Positions 9,097 to 16,730 of a stretch of DNA of 22,423 bases are shown here, piece after piece. The stretch spans positions 1-22,423 of IMG/VR virus record IMGVR_UViG_3300009508_000069. The stretch is one strand, 5' to 3'. The notes under the pieces were generated by a model that saw nothing but the letters and a program-made list of their open reading frames with translations, was not told the DNA's origin and ran no database searches. Made by a program: the position numbers and the translations under genes. This DNA is from a virus. How positions within the stretch are numbered: position 1 is the stretch's first letter; each line of letters opens with the position of its first letter.

Positions 9097-9912
9097 ATGG
9101 CTAATACACCAGTTAAGAAACAGGATTCTGACGTTGTTGCTCAGGATGCTAATGTAATCGATATGTCAATGTTTGCTACAGATGCAGGCATTGGTAATAA
9201 GGAAGTTGATCAAGATAGTTTAAGTATACCTTTCTTGAAAACTAACTTAACTAAGCAGATTAGAGCTTTGCATAAAGGCTCTAGTGAAGGAGATGTTATC
9301 AATACAGTAACAAATAGCATCTACAACGGGGAAGAAGGTATTAAAGTTATACCTTGTGCATACCAAAGACGTTTTATTCAATGGTCTCCACAAGGCGATG
9401 ATAATACCGCTCCGATTGCTATCTATGCTAGCAAGGAAGATTGTCCAACAACAGAACGATCCAAGGAAGATAATAAAGAATATCTTACAGATGGTTCTGG
9501 TCAATATATAGAAGATACGCACCAGCATTTCGTTCTTGTATTGAATAAGGATGGGTCAACTGACGTTGGTATGATCGCAATGAAGTCTACTTCTTTAAAG
9601 AAAAGTAAGAAGTGGAACTCAATTATTTCGGGCAGAAAGATGACGGGTCCAGATGGTCATGTTTTCAGCCCACCAAGGTTCGCTCATGTCTATCATCTTT
9701 GGACGTATTTAGAGGAGAAAAGCGGATACTCTTGGTATAATTGGGAGATGAAGTTAGAAGGTCAGGTAACTGAACGAGCTCATTACGATGAAGCTAAGAT
9801 GTTTGCCTTATCTGTCGAAAAAGGCGATGTTAATGTTAAGCATGAACAGGAAGGTGGGACTTCTTCTGCTCCTGTTGACAATGACGTTTCTGACAAAGAT
9901 ATACCGTTCTAA
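9097..9912 (+). CDS. Putative single-stranded DNA-binding protein
   Basis: 271 aa, starting one nt after the previous stop with a GGGG-type site upstream. The central region (about 35-220) alternates beta-prone segments with conserved-looking aromatics (AYQRRFIQWSP, HVYHLWTYLEEKSGYSWYNW). The C-terminus is a disordered acidic tail ending in DKDIPF, the same logic as the C-terminal acidic hydrophobic tip of bacterial SSB and many phage SSBs that recruits partner proteins. The SSB role is inferred from that tail and from immediate coupling (TAATG) to the primase gene. The core does not look like a textbook OB fold by eye, so a recombination mediator remains possible. Confidence 0.55.
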   Translation: MANTPVKKQDSDVVAQDANVIDMSMFATDAGIGNKEVDQDSLSIPFLKTNLTKQIRALHKGSSEGDVINTVTNSIYNGEEGIKVIPCAYQRRFIQWSPQGDDNTAPIAIYASKEDCPTTERSKEDNKEYLTDGSGQYIEDTHQHFVLVLNKDGSTDVGMIAMKSTSLKKSKKWNSIISGRKMTGPDGHVFSPPRFAHVYHLWTYLEEKSGYSWYNWEMKLEGQVTERAHYDEAKMFALSVEKGDVNVKHEQEGGTSSAPVDNDVSDKDIPF

Positions 9913-11447
9913 TGGTGTGGCAATCTTTTAGCGCTATCTTTGATGGCCTAGAAGAAGCCTTTGGAACGTACAAGATAGACAAAACCCAAGCCAATGGTAA
10001 GAAGTCAGGTAGAGCTGCACTAATACGCGAACTACGGACCAAGGATCATTGGCAAGGGCATCTTAGCGGTAAAGGCGATTCTCTAGGTATCATACCCATT
10101 AATGCAGATAATAACTGCAAGTGGGGGTGTATAGACATTGACCAATATCCGCTAGATCACAAGTCTTTAATTGAAAAGATTAGGCGAATGAAATTGCCTC
10201 TTGTGGTTTGTAGATCTAAGAGTGGTGGAGCTCATTGTTTTCTGTTCACTAGTGAATGGATCGAAGCTAAGGAGATGCAACAGACGCTTCAGCATATCTC
10301 CGCCGCTCTTGGCTACGGCCAAAGTGAAATCTTTCCAAAACAAATACGATTACAATTAGAACGCGGTGATGTAGGTAACTTTCTAAACCTACCTTATTAT
10401 GACGCTGAGGCCGGCCTACGATACGGTATAAAGGATGACGGCACCTCTGCGACCATCGAAGAATTTATAGAGCTGTACGAGGCTCACAAGCAGACCTTAG
10501 AGCAAGTCATGGCTCTGCAAGTAGAAGACAAAACAGATACACCTATTAAAGACGGCCCGCCTTGCCTCCAAACTCTTTGCGCAAGCAAAATATCCGAAGG
10601 CGGGAGAAACAATGGTTTGTTTAATATAGCTGTTTACTTACGAAAAGCGTACCCAGACAGCTGGGAAACAGAGATACTTACTTACAATATGATGTATTTT
10701 GAACCACCTTTGCCTTTGTCTGAAGTAAACATTGTCGCTAATCAAGCTAAACGTAAGGATTATGCTTACAAATGTAATGATTCGCCTATCAACTCGCATT
10801 GTAACAAAGAGTTATGTCGTACACGAAAGCATGGTGTTGGATCAGCTGTACAAGGAGCTACCATAGCAAACCTTAGAAAGTACAACTCAACACCGCCCGT
10901 CTGGTTTATGGATGTAAACGCGGAGCCCTTGGAGCTCGATACAGACGCTCTTCTCTCACAGCCCACGTTTCAAAAGGCATGTATGGAACAGTTGAACTTT
11001 ATGCCCCGCACAGTTGGTAAGCCTATGTGGGAAGGACGTATCAGTTCATTGCTTACAGAGATGAAAGAAAACGAAGCAGCAATTATAGAAGTGGCAGAAG
11101 ATGCAAGCACAAGCGGTCAGTTCTATGATTACCTTGAAGAATTTTGTAGACACTTACAACAAGCTCAGGCCAAAGAAGAGATACTACTGCGCCGACCTTG
11201 GACGAGTGAAGAAGATAATTTAACTTACTTTAGATTACGAGACTTTGAGAATTTTCTTAAAAAGAATAAATTCTTTGAATACAAGTCTCACAAAATTGCC
11301 CAGCGCTTGCGAGATATTAACGGGTCCAGTACTGTTTTGAAAATACAAAACAGATCTGTAAGATGTTGGGCAATACCCGCTTTTGAAAACGCAGATATGG
11401 AACTCAACCCGCCTAACATGGGCAAGAAAGAGGAGACACCATTTTAA
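9912..11447 (+). CDS. Archaeo-eukaryotic primase (AEP)-type primase/PrimPol
   Basis: 511 aa. The N-terminal AEP catalytic core is clear: CIDID places Asp75 and Asp77 as metal ligands, CRSKSGGAHCF supplies the SGGxH motif with His108, and SEIFPKQ (138-144) fits motif III, followed by a VGNFLNLPYY segment. It resembles the AEP domain of TOTE-type and phage PrimPols. A second, helical domain (about 214-310) has four Cys: C218 in GPPCLQTL, then C288, C297 and C302 (C-x8-C-x4-C). Such Cys could bind zinc or, by analogy with PriL, an iron-sulfur cluster. The C-terminal third (about 320-511) is unassigned, perhaps DNA-binding. The protein should synthesise primers for the PolA encoded downstream. 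The start overlaps the preceding stop as TAATG. Confidence 0.8.
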   Translation: MVWQSFSAIFDGLEEAFGTYKIDKTQANGKKSGRAALIRELRTKDHWQGHLSGKGDSLGIIPINADNNCKWGCIDIDQYPLDHKSLIEKIRRMKLPLVVCRSKSGGAHCFLFTSEWIEAKEMQQTLQHISAALGYGQSEIFPKQIRLQLERGDVGNFLNLPYYDAEAGLRYGIKDDGTSATIEEFIELYEAHKQTLEQVMALQVEDKTDTPIKDGPPCLQTLCASKISEGGRNNGLFNIAVYLRKAYPDSWETEILTYNMMYFEPPLPLSEVNIVANQAKRKDYAYKCNDSPINSHCNKELCRTRKHGVGSAVQGATIANLRKYNSTPPVWFMDVNAEPLELDTDALLSQPTFQKACMEQLNFMPRTVGKPMWEGRISSLLTEMKENEAAIIEVAEDASTSGQFYDYLEEFCRHLQQAQAKEEILLRRPWTSEEDNLTYFRLRDFENFLKKNKFFEYKSHKIAQRLRDINGSSTVLKIQNRSVRCWAIPAFENADMELNPPNMGKKEETPF

Positions 11448-11746
11448 TGGAAGATGAAGAAGAAAGAATGGTCAAGGCTGACGGCCTTGACGAAGCAATA
11501 TTAGGAACAGGTGGTCGTATAAATATGGACGAAGTCCTCATATATAGTTACGACAAGTGTGTACAGATATTCATGGATAAAGATAAAATGACATATGAAG
11601 AAGCTGTAGAGTGGATGGAGTTTAATGTTGTTGGAGCATGGATGGGACCAAGAACTCCTATCTTTATACATGAAATACCTACGTTTATGCGACCAGATGA
11701 TTTTTTAGAAGAACTAGGTTTTGTTAAACCGGCAAACGATAATTAA
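11447..11746 (+). CDS. Small conserved phage protein (EEAVEWMEFN/TPIF type)
   Basis: 99 aa, overlapping the primase stop and the next start as TAATG on both sides, so translation is probably coupled. The core YDKCVQIFMDKDKMTYEEAV followed by EWMEFNVVGAWMGPRTPIF matches a small, widespread phage/bacterial family that I recognise by its FNVxGAxxGxxTPIF end but whose function I do not know. It is acidic, without membrane segments or Cys pairs. Its place between primase and helicase suggests an accessory replication role. Assignment beyond 'conserved hypothetical' is not supported. Confidence 0.7.
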   Translation: MEDEEERMVKADGLDEAILGTGGRINMDEVLIYSYDKCVQIFMDKDKMTYEEAVEWMEFNVVGAWMGPRTPIFIHEIPTFMRPDDFLEELGFVKPANDN

Positions 11747-13257
11747 TGTTTAGAATCTTTGGACCTCCAGGAACTGGTAAAACAACAACACTCTTGAATA
11801 TGCTGGACAAAGCTCTTGATAGTGGCGTGTCTCCTAATAGTATTGCGTTTCTTGCTTTTACCAGAAAAGCCGCAAGCGAGGCCAAAGAACGTGCCTCCGC
11901 TCGTTTTCATCTAGACCCAGACAAAGACCTCTTTTACTTCCGTACTCTACACAGCTTGGCGTTGAGCGCTAGTGGTATCCGTACAGAACAAGTAATGAGT
12001 AAGGAACATTATAAGGAGCTGAGTGATATAATATCTATACCCTTAGTCTCAGGAACGTCTCTTAACGATGATATCGTAGACAAACAAGCCACCGATCATC
12101 CTATCCTTAGTTTGATAAACTTAGCTCGTTTATGTAAAACATCTTTGAGGAAACAATACAACCAGACCTCAATAGAGTTTGACTGGAACACTGTTAATTA
12201 TGTAGACAAGTCTTACAAACAATATAAAAAACATTACGAGCTTTACGATTTTACAGACATGCTACAATGTTTTATTGACGAAGCTGACGTAGCGTGTCCC
12301 AAGTTTGATCTCGTATTCCTAGACGAAGCACAAGACCTTAGTCCACTGCAGTGGGACATAGCTCATATCTTAGATAAGAACGCAAAGAAAATGTATGCAG
12401 CTGGAGATGATGACCAAGCTATATATAGATGGGCAGGTGCTGACGTAGAACATTTCATTACAATGGACGGCTCCAGTGAAACTCTATCGCAATCGTACCG
12501 CGTCCCACGGCTCATACACCGTACCGCCGAAACAATCGTATCCAGAATAAGTAATCGGTATCCAAAGAAATATAAGCCTAAAGATAGTAAAGGATCCATT
12601 AGCTACATCTCCCGTTTAGACGATATAGATGTATCATCTGGTCAATGGCTTATATTAGCTCAAGCGGGTTACATACTAATTCCCGTTGTTACGATGCTCC
12701 GGTCTTCTGGATACCTGTTCACTTATAAAGGACATAGATCTATCTCCGCTAAAATATCTTCTGCCGTCAATGGCTGGGAGCAGATGAGAAAAGGTAAAAG
12801 CATCACGCTTGAAACAGTCAAAGACATATATAGTTTTATGTCTACGGGTAACCGCGTCAAACGTGGCTTCAAGACAATGAGTGGAGCTGACGATAGTAAT
12901 CTATTTAATATGGCACAACTTCAGGATGAATGGGGTCTTGCCATAGGAGATGAGTTGATTTGGAGAGAGGCTCTTGATAGACTACCAGAGGAATCAAGGG
13001 TTTACATCACGGCTATGCTTAGAAGAGGAGAGAAGTTTAATGCAGAGCCCCGTATTACAATATCCACGATCCACGGGTCTAAAGGTGGCGAATCAGAAAA
13101 CGTAGTTATATTTACAGATCTATCCCCGTCAGCTGACGATGCAATGAGCGGAGGTAATGATGATCTGCATAGAGTGTTCTATGTGGCCGTCACACGGGCC
13201 AAAGAGAATTTGTTTATTGTCGAATCAGAAGACAGCAATAGGAGCTATGCGATATGA
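11746..13257 (+). CDS. UvrD/Rep-like superfamily 1 DNA helicase
   Basis: 503 aa with a full SF1 motif set: motif I GPPGTGKTTT at residues 6-15, Ia AFTRKAA, II LDEAQD (Asp193-Glu194), III GDDDQAIYRWAG starting at 220, IV LSQSYRVP, V STIHGSKGGESENVV and VI VAVTRAKE (480-487). It should unwind DNA 3'-5', as UvrD and Rep do. It is shorter than UvrD (about 720 aa) and starts practically at the Walker A, so accessory 1B/2B insertions are reduced. It may act as the fork helicase, because no DnaB-type hexameric helicase is visible in the window; that is inference. The start overlaps the previous stop (TAATG). Confidence 0.9.
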   Translation: MFRIFGPPGTGKTTTLLNMLDKALDSGVSPNSIAFLAFTRKAASEAKERASARFHLDPDKDLFYFRTLHSLALSASGIRTEQVMSKEHYKELSDIISIPLVSGTSLNDDIVDKQATDHPILSLINLARLCKTSLRKQYNQTSIEFDWNTVNYVDKSYKQYKKHYELYDFTDMLQCFIDEADVACPKFDLVFLDEAQDLSPLQWDIAHILDKNAKKMYAAGDDDQAIYRWAGADVEHFITMDGSSETLSQSYRVPRLIHRTAETIVSRISNRYPKKYKPKDSKGSISYISRLDDIDVSSGQWLILAQAGYILIPVVTMLRSSGYLFTYKGHRSISAKISSAVNGWEQMRKGKSITLETVKDIYSFMSTGNRVKRGFKTMSGADDSNLFNMAQLQDEWGLAIGDELIWREALDRLPEESRVYITAMLRRGEKFNAEPRITISTIHGSKGGESENVVIFTDLSPSADDAMSGGNDDLHRVFYVAVTRAKENLFIVESEDSNRSYAI

Positions 13258-13298
13258 GACACATGGAATATATGAAGAAAAGATTAAAGGAGGAAGAG

Positions 13299-13574
13299 AT
13301 GAAAGATATGGTCAACCACCCTGATCATTATACAAACAGCTCAATAGAAACCATCGACATGATAGAATCTATGACAGCTGAAGGATTTCAATATTATCTG
13401 GAAGGAAACATACTTAAATATTTAACACGATACAGACACAAAAACGGTATCCAAGACCTACAAAAGGCGCAGTGGTACCTTAACAAACTAATAGAGGTAC
13501 AATATGACACTACAGATGGCGATGTTCACACCGAAAACAGAGTGGGTTCCACCACACGAGTTACCAGATCTTAG
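13299..13574 (+). CDS. DUF3310 family protein
   Basis: 91 aa. The NHPDHYTNSSIETIDMIES segment, with GNILKYLTRYRHKNG and DLQKAQWYLNKLI, is the DUF3310 signature found in many phages, sometimes annotated as a nucleotide kinase without firm proof. I place the start at 13299 because AAAGGAGG (13286-13293) lies 5 nt upstream and family members usually begin just before NHPxHY. The in-frame ATG at 13254, overlapping the helicase stop, is an alternative adding 15 residues. The 3' end overlaps the polymerase gene by 71 nt in another frame. Cotranscription with polymerase hints at nucleotide metabolism or replication. Confidence 0.8.
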   Translation: MKDMVNHPDHYTNSSIETIDMIESMTAEGFQYYLEGNILKYLTRYRHKNGIQDLQKAQWYLNKLIEVQYDTTDGDVHTENRVGSTTRVTRS

Positions 13575-15396
13575 TGAAGCTAAGACGATAGCGATAGATG
13601 TTGAAACAAAAGATCCAAATCTAAAGACTAAAGGACCTGGATGGCCCACTGGAGATGGCGAGGTCGTAGGATACGCCGTAGCTGTAGACGGTTGGAAAGG
13701 TTATGTACCGATTCGCCACGGCGGAGGTGGTAATATAGATGAGCGTATAGTTAATAACTGGATGAAAAAGGTTTGCGAATCACCCGCTGAAAAAGTTATG
13801 CACAACGCACAATATGATGCGGGCTGGCTCAGGCGCATGGGTTTTAAAGTTAATGGTCGTATCATTGATACTATGGTTATCGCGTCCTTGCTGGATGAGA
13901 ATAGATTTAGTTACAGTCTCAACGCCTTGTCTTTTGAGTATTTATCAAAAACAAAAAGTGAGAAGAACCTGACTGAAGCTGCTAGAGACTTCGGGGTCGA
14001 TCCCAAAGCTGAACTGTGGAAGTTGCCAAGTATGCATGTCGGGCCATACGCCGAAGTGGACGCCGAGCTCACATTGGAACTCTGGAACTACTTCAAGCCC
14101 CTGATTTCTAAAGAAGACCTCTGGAGTGTCGTCAATCTGGAGCTGGATGTTCTTCCCGTACTCATAGATATGACTTGGAAAGGTGTTCGTGTTGATCAGG
14201 ATCGGGTCGAGCGGACCAGAGACTTTCTGCTCAAGGAAGAAAAGTCTATGCTCGCTAAGATCAAGCATCTGACCGGCATGAATGTAGAAGTATGGGCGGC
14301 TCAATCGCTCGCCAAAGCATTTGATACAGTTGGTATAAACTATCCCAAGACTGAAAAAGGTGCGCCATCTTTCACAAAATCCTTTCTATCCGAGCATAAC
14401 CACGAATTACCTAAAATGATACTAAGGACGAGAGACCTTAACAAGACCCATGGTACTTTTATTAACACAATTATGAAGCACACAGCTCACGATGGACGCA
14501 TACATTCACATATAAATCAGATCAGATCTGACGATGGTGGTACCGTATCAGGCCGAATCAGTATGAGTAATCCAAATTTACAGCAGATACCCGCCCGTGA
14601 TCCGGAGCTGGGGCCTATGATTCGCTCTTTGTTTTTACCTGAAGAGAATGAACAGTGGGCTAGTATAGATTTCTCGCAACAAGAACCACGAATCTTGGTC
14701 CATTATGCCCACGCCTACGGTAAATCCCAAGGCCATGACATGAAAGGCGTACAAGAATTTGTCGATGGATACCAAAATGATCCCGATATGGACTTCCATA
14801 CCATGGTAGCTGACATGGCAAACATACCTCGTAAGCAAGCCAAAACTATAAATCTGGGCATGATGTACGGCATGGGAGTAAACAAGCTGTCAGACCAGCT
14901 CGATATACCCGTAGAAGAAGCTAAAGGTTTAGTGAAACAATACCATGAACGCGTTCCTTTTGTGAAAATGCTCATGCATGGCGTGATGAATAAGCTTAAT
15001 TCACGACAAAGCTCCGGCTCTATCCGCTCTATCTTGGGTAGAAAGTGTCGATTCGATCTTTGGGAGCCAGATACGTTCGCTATGAACAAGGCCTTGCCCC
15101 TGAAAGATGCACTCAATGAACACGGCCCAACGACCAGATTGAAGCGAGCCTACACTTATAAGGCCCTAAACCGTCTTATTCAGGCCTCAGCCGCTGATAT
15201 GACCAAGCAAGCTATGGTAGATATCCACAAGCTGGGGATAACTCCGTTAATTCAGATACATGACGAGGTAGCTGTGTCCGTTTCTAACGATCATCAGGTT
15301 GATTCGATCGTCCATGCTATGGAAAATGCCGTTAAATTAAATGTACCTAGCAAAGTGGACGTGGAAATAGGCCCATCATGGGGCGAATCAAAATAA
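13504..15396 (+). CDS. Family A DNA polymerase with 3'-5' exonuclease
   Basis: 630 aa. The exonuclease domain is intact: Exo I IAIDVET (Asp32, Glu34), Exo II HNAQYDAGW (Asp105) and Exo III YAEVD (Tyr182, Asp186). Polymerase motif A is WASIDFSQQEPR (Asp389, Glu394), motif B RKQAKTINLGMMYG (Leu451 where E. coli Pol I has Phe762) and motif C IHDEV (Asp587, Glu588). There is no 5'-3' exonuclease domain, as usual for phage replicative PolA. Start: AGAGGT 5 nt upstream of the ATG, inside the DUF3310 gene. It should be the replicative polymerase, working with the AEP, SF1 helicase and SSB-like protein. Motif A has Phe-Ser-Gln-Gln in place of the common Tyr-Ser-Gln-Ile, a mild variation. Confidence 0.95.
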   Translation: MTLQMAMFTPKTEWVPPHELPDLSEAKTIAIDVETKDPNLKTKGPGWPTGDGEVVGYAVAVDGWKGYVPIRHGGGGNIDERIVNNWMKKVCESPAEKVMHNAQYDAGWLRRMGFKVNGRIIDTMVIASLLDENRFSYSLNALSFEYLSKTKSEKNLTEAARDFGVDPKAELWKLPSMHVGPYAEVDAELTLELWNYFKPLISKEDLWSVVNLELDVLPVLIDMTWKGVRVDQDRVERTRDFLLKEEKSMLAKIKHLTGMNVEVWAAQSLAKAFDTVGINYPKTEKGAPSFTKSFLSEHNHELPKMILRTRDLNKTHGTFINTIMKHTAHDGRIHSHINQIRSDDGGTVSGRISMSNPNLQQIPARDPELGPMIRSLFLPEENEQWASIDFSQQEPRILVHYAHAYGKSQGHDMKGVQEFVDGYQNDPDMDFHTMVADMANIPRKQAKTINLGMMYGMGVNKLSDQLDIPVEEAKGLVKQYHERVPFVKMLMHGVMNKLNSRQSSGSIRSILGRKCRFDLWEPDTFAMNKALPLKDALNEHGPTTRLKRAYTYKALNRLIQASAADMTKQAMVDIHKLGITPLIQIHDEVAVSVSNDHQVDSIVHAMENAVKLNVPSKVDVEIGPSWGESK

Positions 15397-15400
15397 AACA

Positions 15401-15430
15401 TTGACTGGATTATATAATCTCGCATATAAT
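15401..15430 (+). promoter_or_regulatory. Promoter of the ribbon-helix-helix-like gene
   Basis: TTGACT (15401-15406), 18 nt, TATAAT (15425-15430) is the best sigma70-type match in the window. It lies between the polymerase stop and the small gene at 15458. A 7/8 match to TATGCGAT lies in reverse across 15419-15426, partly in the -10, and an exact copy at 15450-15457 touches the start codon. This is an arrangement expected for autoregulation. Confidence 0.6.
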
Positions 15431-15449
15431 CCCGTAAAAGAGAAGGATT

Positions 15450-15457
15450 TATGCGAT
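15450..15457 (+). promoter_or_regulatory. TATGCGAT octamer, candidate operator
   Basis: An exact TATGCGAT directly before the ATG at 15458. The same octamer is at 8442-8449, 13246-13253 and 17176-17183, and in reverse at 20917-20924, each beside a candidate promoter or gene start. No binding protein is known; the ribbon-helix-helix-like product downstream is the obvious candidate. Confidence 0.35.
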
Positions 15458-15667
15458 ATGGATACAGAAAAATGGAAAAGCATTCTAGTTCCTAAAGATG
15501 TTTATTTAGAAATTAAGAAAATTGCAGCCAAAGAAGGCAGAACTTTGGGTGGACAACTACGGTTCATCTACTCTCAGTACGTTTCCGAGGAACAAAAGAG
15601 AGTAAAAGAGCTCGTAGATGCGGAAATGACCTTGAGAAAGGCCAAAGATCACTCAGTTATGAGTTGA
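15458..15667 (+). CDS. Small ribbon-helix-helix-like putative DNA-binding protein
   Basis: 69 aa. The start at 15458 is preferred: the frame continues upstream to a TTG at 15401, but that lies inside the promoter, while AGAAGGA (15441-15447) precedes this ATG. WKSILVPKDVYLEIKKIA (residues 6-23) followed by KEGRTLGGQLRFIYSQYV looks like a strand then two helices of the Arc/MetJ/CopG fold, with Lys/Glu-rich helix beyond. Such proteins bind DNA as dimers and repress or activate nearby promoters. Its own promoter carries TATGCGAT copies, suggesting autoregulation. Its 3' end overlaps the convergent gene by 19 nt. The fold is judged by eye, so the function is moderately uncertain. Confidence 0.65.
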   Translation: MDTEKWKSILVPKDVYLEIKKIAAKEGRTLGGQLRFIYSQYVSEEQKRVKELVDAEMTLRKAKDHSVMS

Positions 15668-15873
15668 CCGTCTTTATTTTGCATTAATTTAGATGCTTCA
15701 ACGCCCATATTGTACAAAGCGTCTGTCATAGGTCCATCAGATGCTTTCTTACCTCTTCCTGATAAAAAAACTTCTACTGGTGTAGCTGTATCTGGGTGGA
15801 AAGATACGGTCACAGCTAAACCTTCTCCTACATCCGTGGTTACACACGGTCTTCTATTCGGTAATTTTGACAT
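15649..15873 (-). CDS. Small conserved phage protein, TSCPD-like
   Basis: 74 aa on the minus strand. The ATG at 15873 is set by a near-perfect AGAGGAGG (15879-15886) 5 nt upstream; the frame extends nine more codons to 15900 but those lack a site. The segment AVTVSFHPDTATPVEVFLSG followed by MTDALYNMGVEASKLMQ resembles small phage proteins of the TSCPD type (a domain also at the C-terminus of class II ribonucleotide reductase, with the motif PxEVFxxxxKxGS). Here the usual Lys-x-Gly-Ser is altered and no Cys pair accompanies it. It converges on the ribbon-helix-helix-like gene. Function unknown. Confidence 0.65.
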   Translation of the reverse strand: MSKLPNRRPCVTTDVGEGLAVTVSFHPDTATPVEVFLSGRGKKASDGPMTDALYNMGVEASKLMQNKDGQLITE

Positions 15874-15968
15874 ATTGTCCTCCTCTGAATTAGACATCAT
15901 ATAAAATATTTTTTTGTTTTAATAGTCTTGACTTTCATTTTTTTTTAAAAATGTGCTATGATGTCCTT

Positions 15969-16730
15969 ATGGACCCAGTTACTATTTCACTCGCGATGGG
16001 AGTCGCGTCTAAAGCTTTCTCTGCCATAAAACAAGGTTTTGCGGTTGGCAGAGATATAGAACAGATGTCTGGAGACATCGGGCGATGGATGGGAGCTGTT
16101 TCAGATGTTGATAACGCGGAAAAGCAAGCTAAAAATCCTCCCCTGTTTGGCAAATTGTTTAAAGCTGGATCGATTGAAGAAGCAGCTCTCGCAGCTTATG
16201 CAGCCAAAAAGAAACTTGAGGAACAAAGGTACGAACTCAAGGTATTTCTGAACATGTCCCACGGGCCTGGAGCTTATGAGGAGCTCCTACAGATGGAAGG
16301 TCAGATAAGAAAAGACCGTCAAAGAACAGTTTACAAGCAACAACAGATGAGACGGCAGTTAGGCGAAGGTATTGCGTGGTTGTTCTTGGTATTAGTCGTT
16401 GGAGGATTTGTATTATTAGTTGCATCTATGTGGTTTAACAAAGCACATGCCGAGGGTTATAAATACCAACCTAAAAAATTAACAAGACAACAGCAAATTA
16501 ACAACGGTACTATTATACTGCCGGTTATGACAACATGCCGGTTAAAACTACAAAAAGTATTTAAAGATAAGATGGCTTGTATATATGTGGGCGCTCAAAA
16601 AACTTATGAATTAGAATTTACAGATATACAAATAGGCTGTCCTCGCAAATACAAGTGTAAGTTGAATCCTAACGGCAAAGAGCCTAGTATTGATCAAGTG
16701 ATGGAAAGTCTTAGGAGTATCGCCAAATGA
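15969..16730 (+). CDS. Single-pass membrane protein with four-Cys C-terminal domain
   Basis: 253 aa from the ATG at 15969; the frame also offers an ATG at 15951, but MDPVTISLAMGVASKAF is the natural-looking N-terminus. Neither has a good ribosome site. N-terminal residues 1-60 are small-residue-rich and amphipathic with GRWMGAVSDV. NPPLFGKLF (56-64) and helical charged segments follow. A clear transmembrane helix spans about 135-156. The C-terminal part (157-253) has Cys190, 204, 224 and 230, possibly two disulfides if exported. I recall similar N-terminal sequences (MDPVT, NPPLF) in marine phage proteins of unknown role. It could be a membrane-tethered lysis or superinfection-exclusion protein; neither is proven. 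Confidence 0.7.
   Translation: MDPVTISLAMGVASKAFSAIKQGFAVGRDIEQMSGDIGRWMGAVSDVDNAEKQAKNPPLFGKLFKAGSIEEAALAAYAAKKKLEEQRYELKVFLNMSHGPGAYEELLQMEGQIRKDRQRTVYKQQQMRRQLGEGIAWLFLVLVVGGFVLLVASMWFNKAHAEGYKYQPKKLTRQQQINNGTIILPVMTTCRLKLQKVFKDKMACIYVGAQKTYELEFTDIQIGCPRKYKCKLNPNGKEPSIDQVMESLRSIAK

Noticed and set aside
13254-13298. Start of the DUF3310 gene at the ATGA overlap with the helicase stop
   Set aside because: Possible, but the strong AAAGGAGG before the ATG at 13299 and the usual family N-terminus favour the later start.
14715-15116. 133-codon minus-strand frame opposite the polymerase
   Set aside because: Covers conserved polymerase motifs on the other strand; a shadow.
15458-15873. Toxin-antitoxin pair from the ribbon-helix-helix-like gene and its neighbour
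   Set aside because: The genes converge instead of forming an operon, and the neighbour has no toxin-like features.
15710-15904. Plus-strand frame opposite the gene at 15649-15873
   Set aside because: The minus-strand frame has an AGAGGAGG site and a family-like sequence; this one has neither.
15928-15962. TTGACT and TATGAT as a promoter for the membrane-protein gene
   Set aside because: The spacing is 23 nt and the region is a T-tract, so the match is weak; the gene's promoter remains unidentified.
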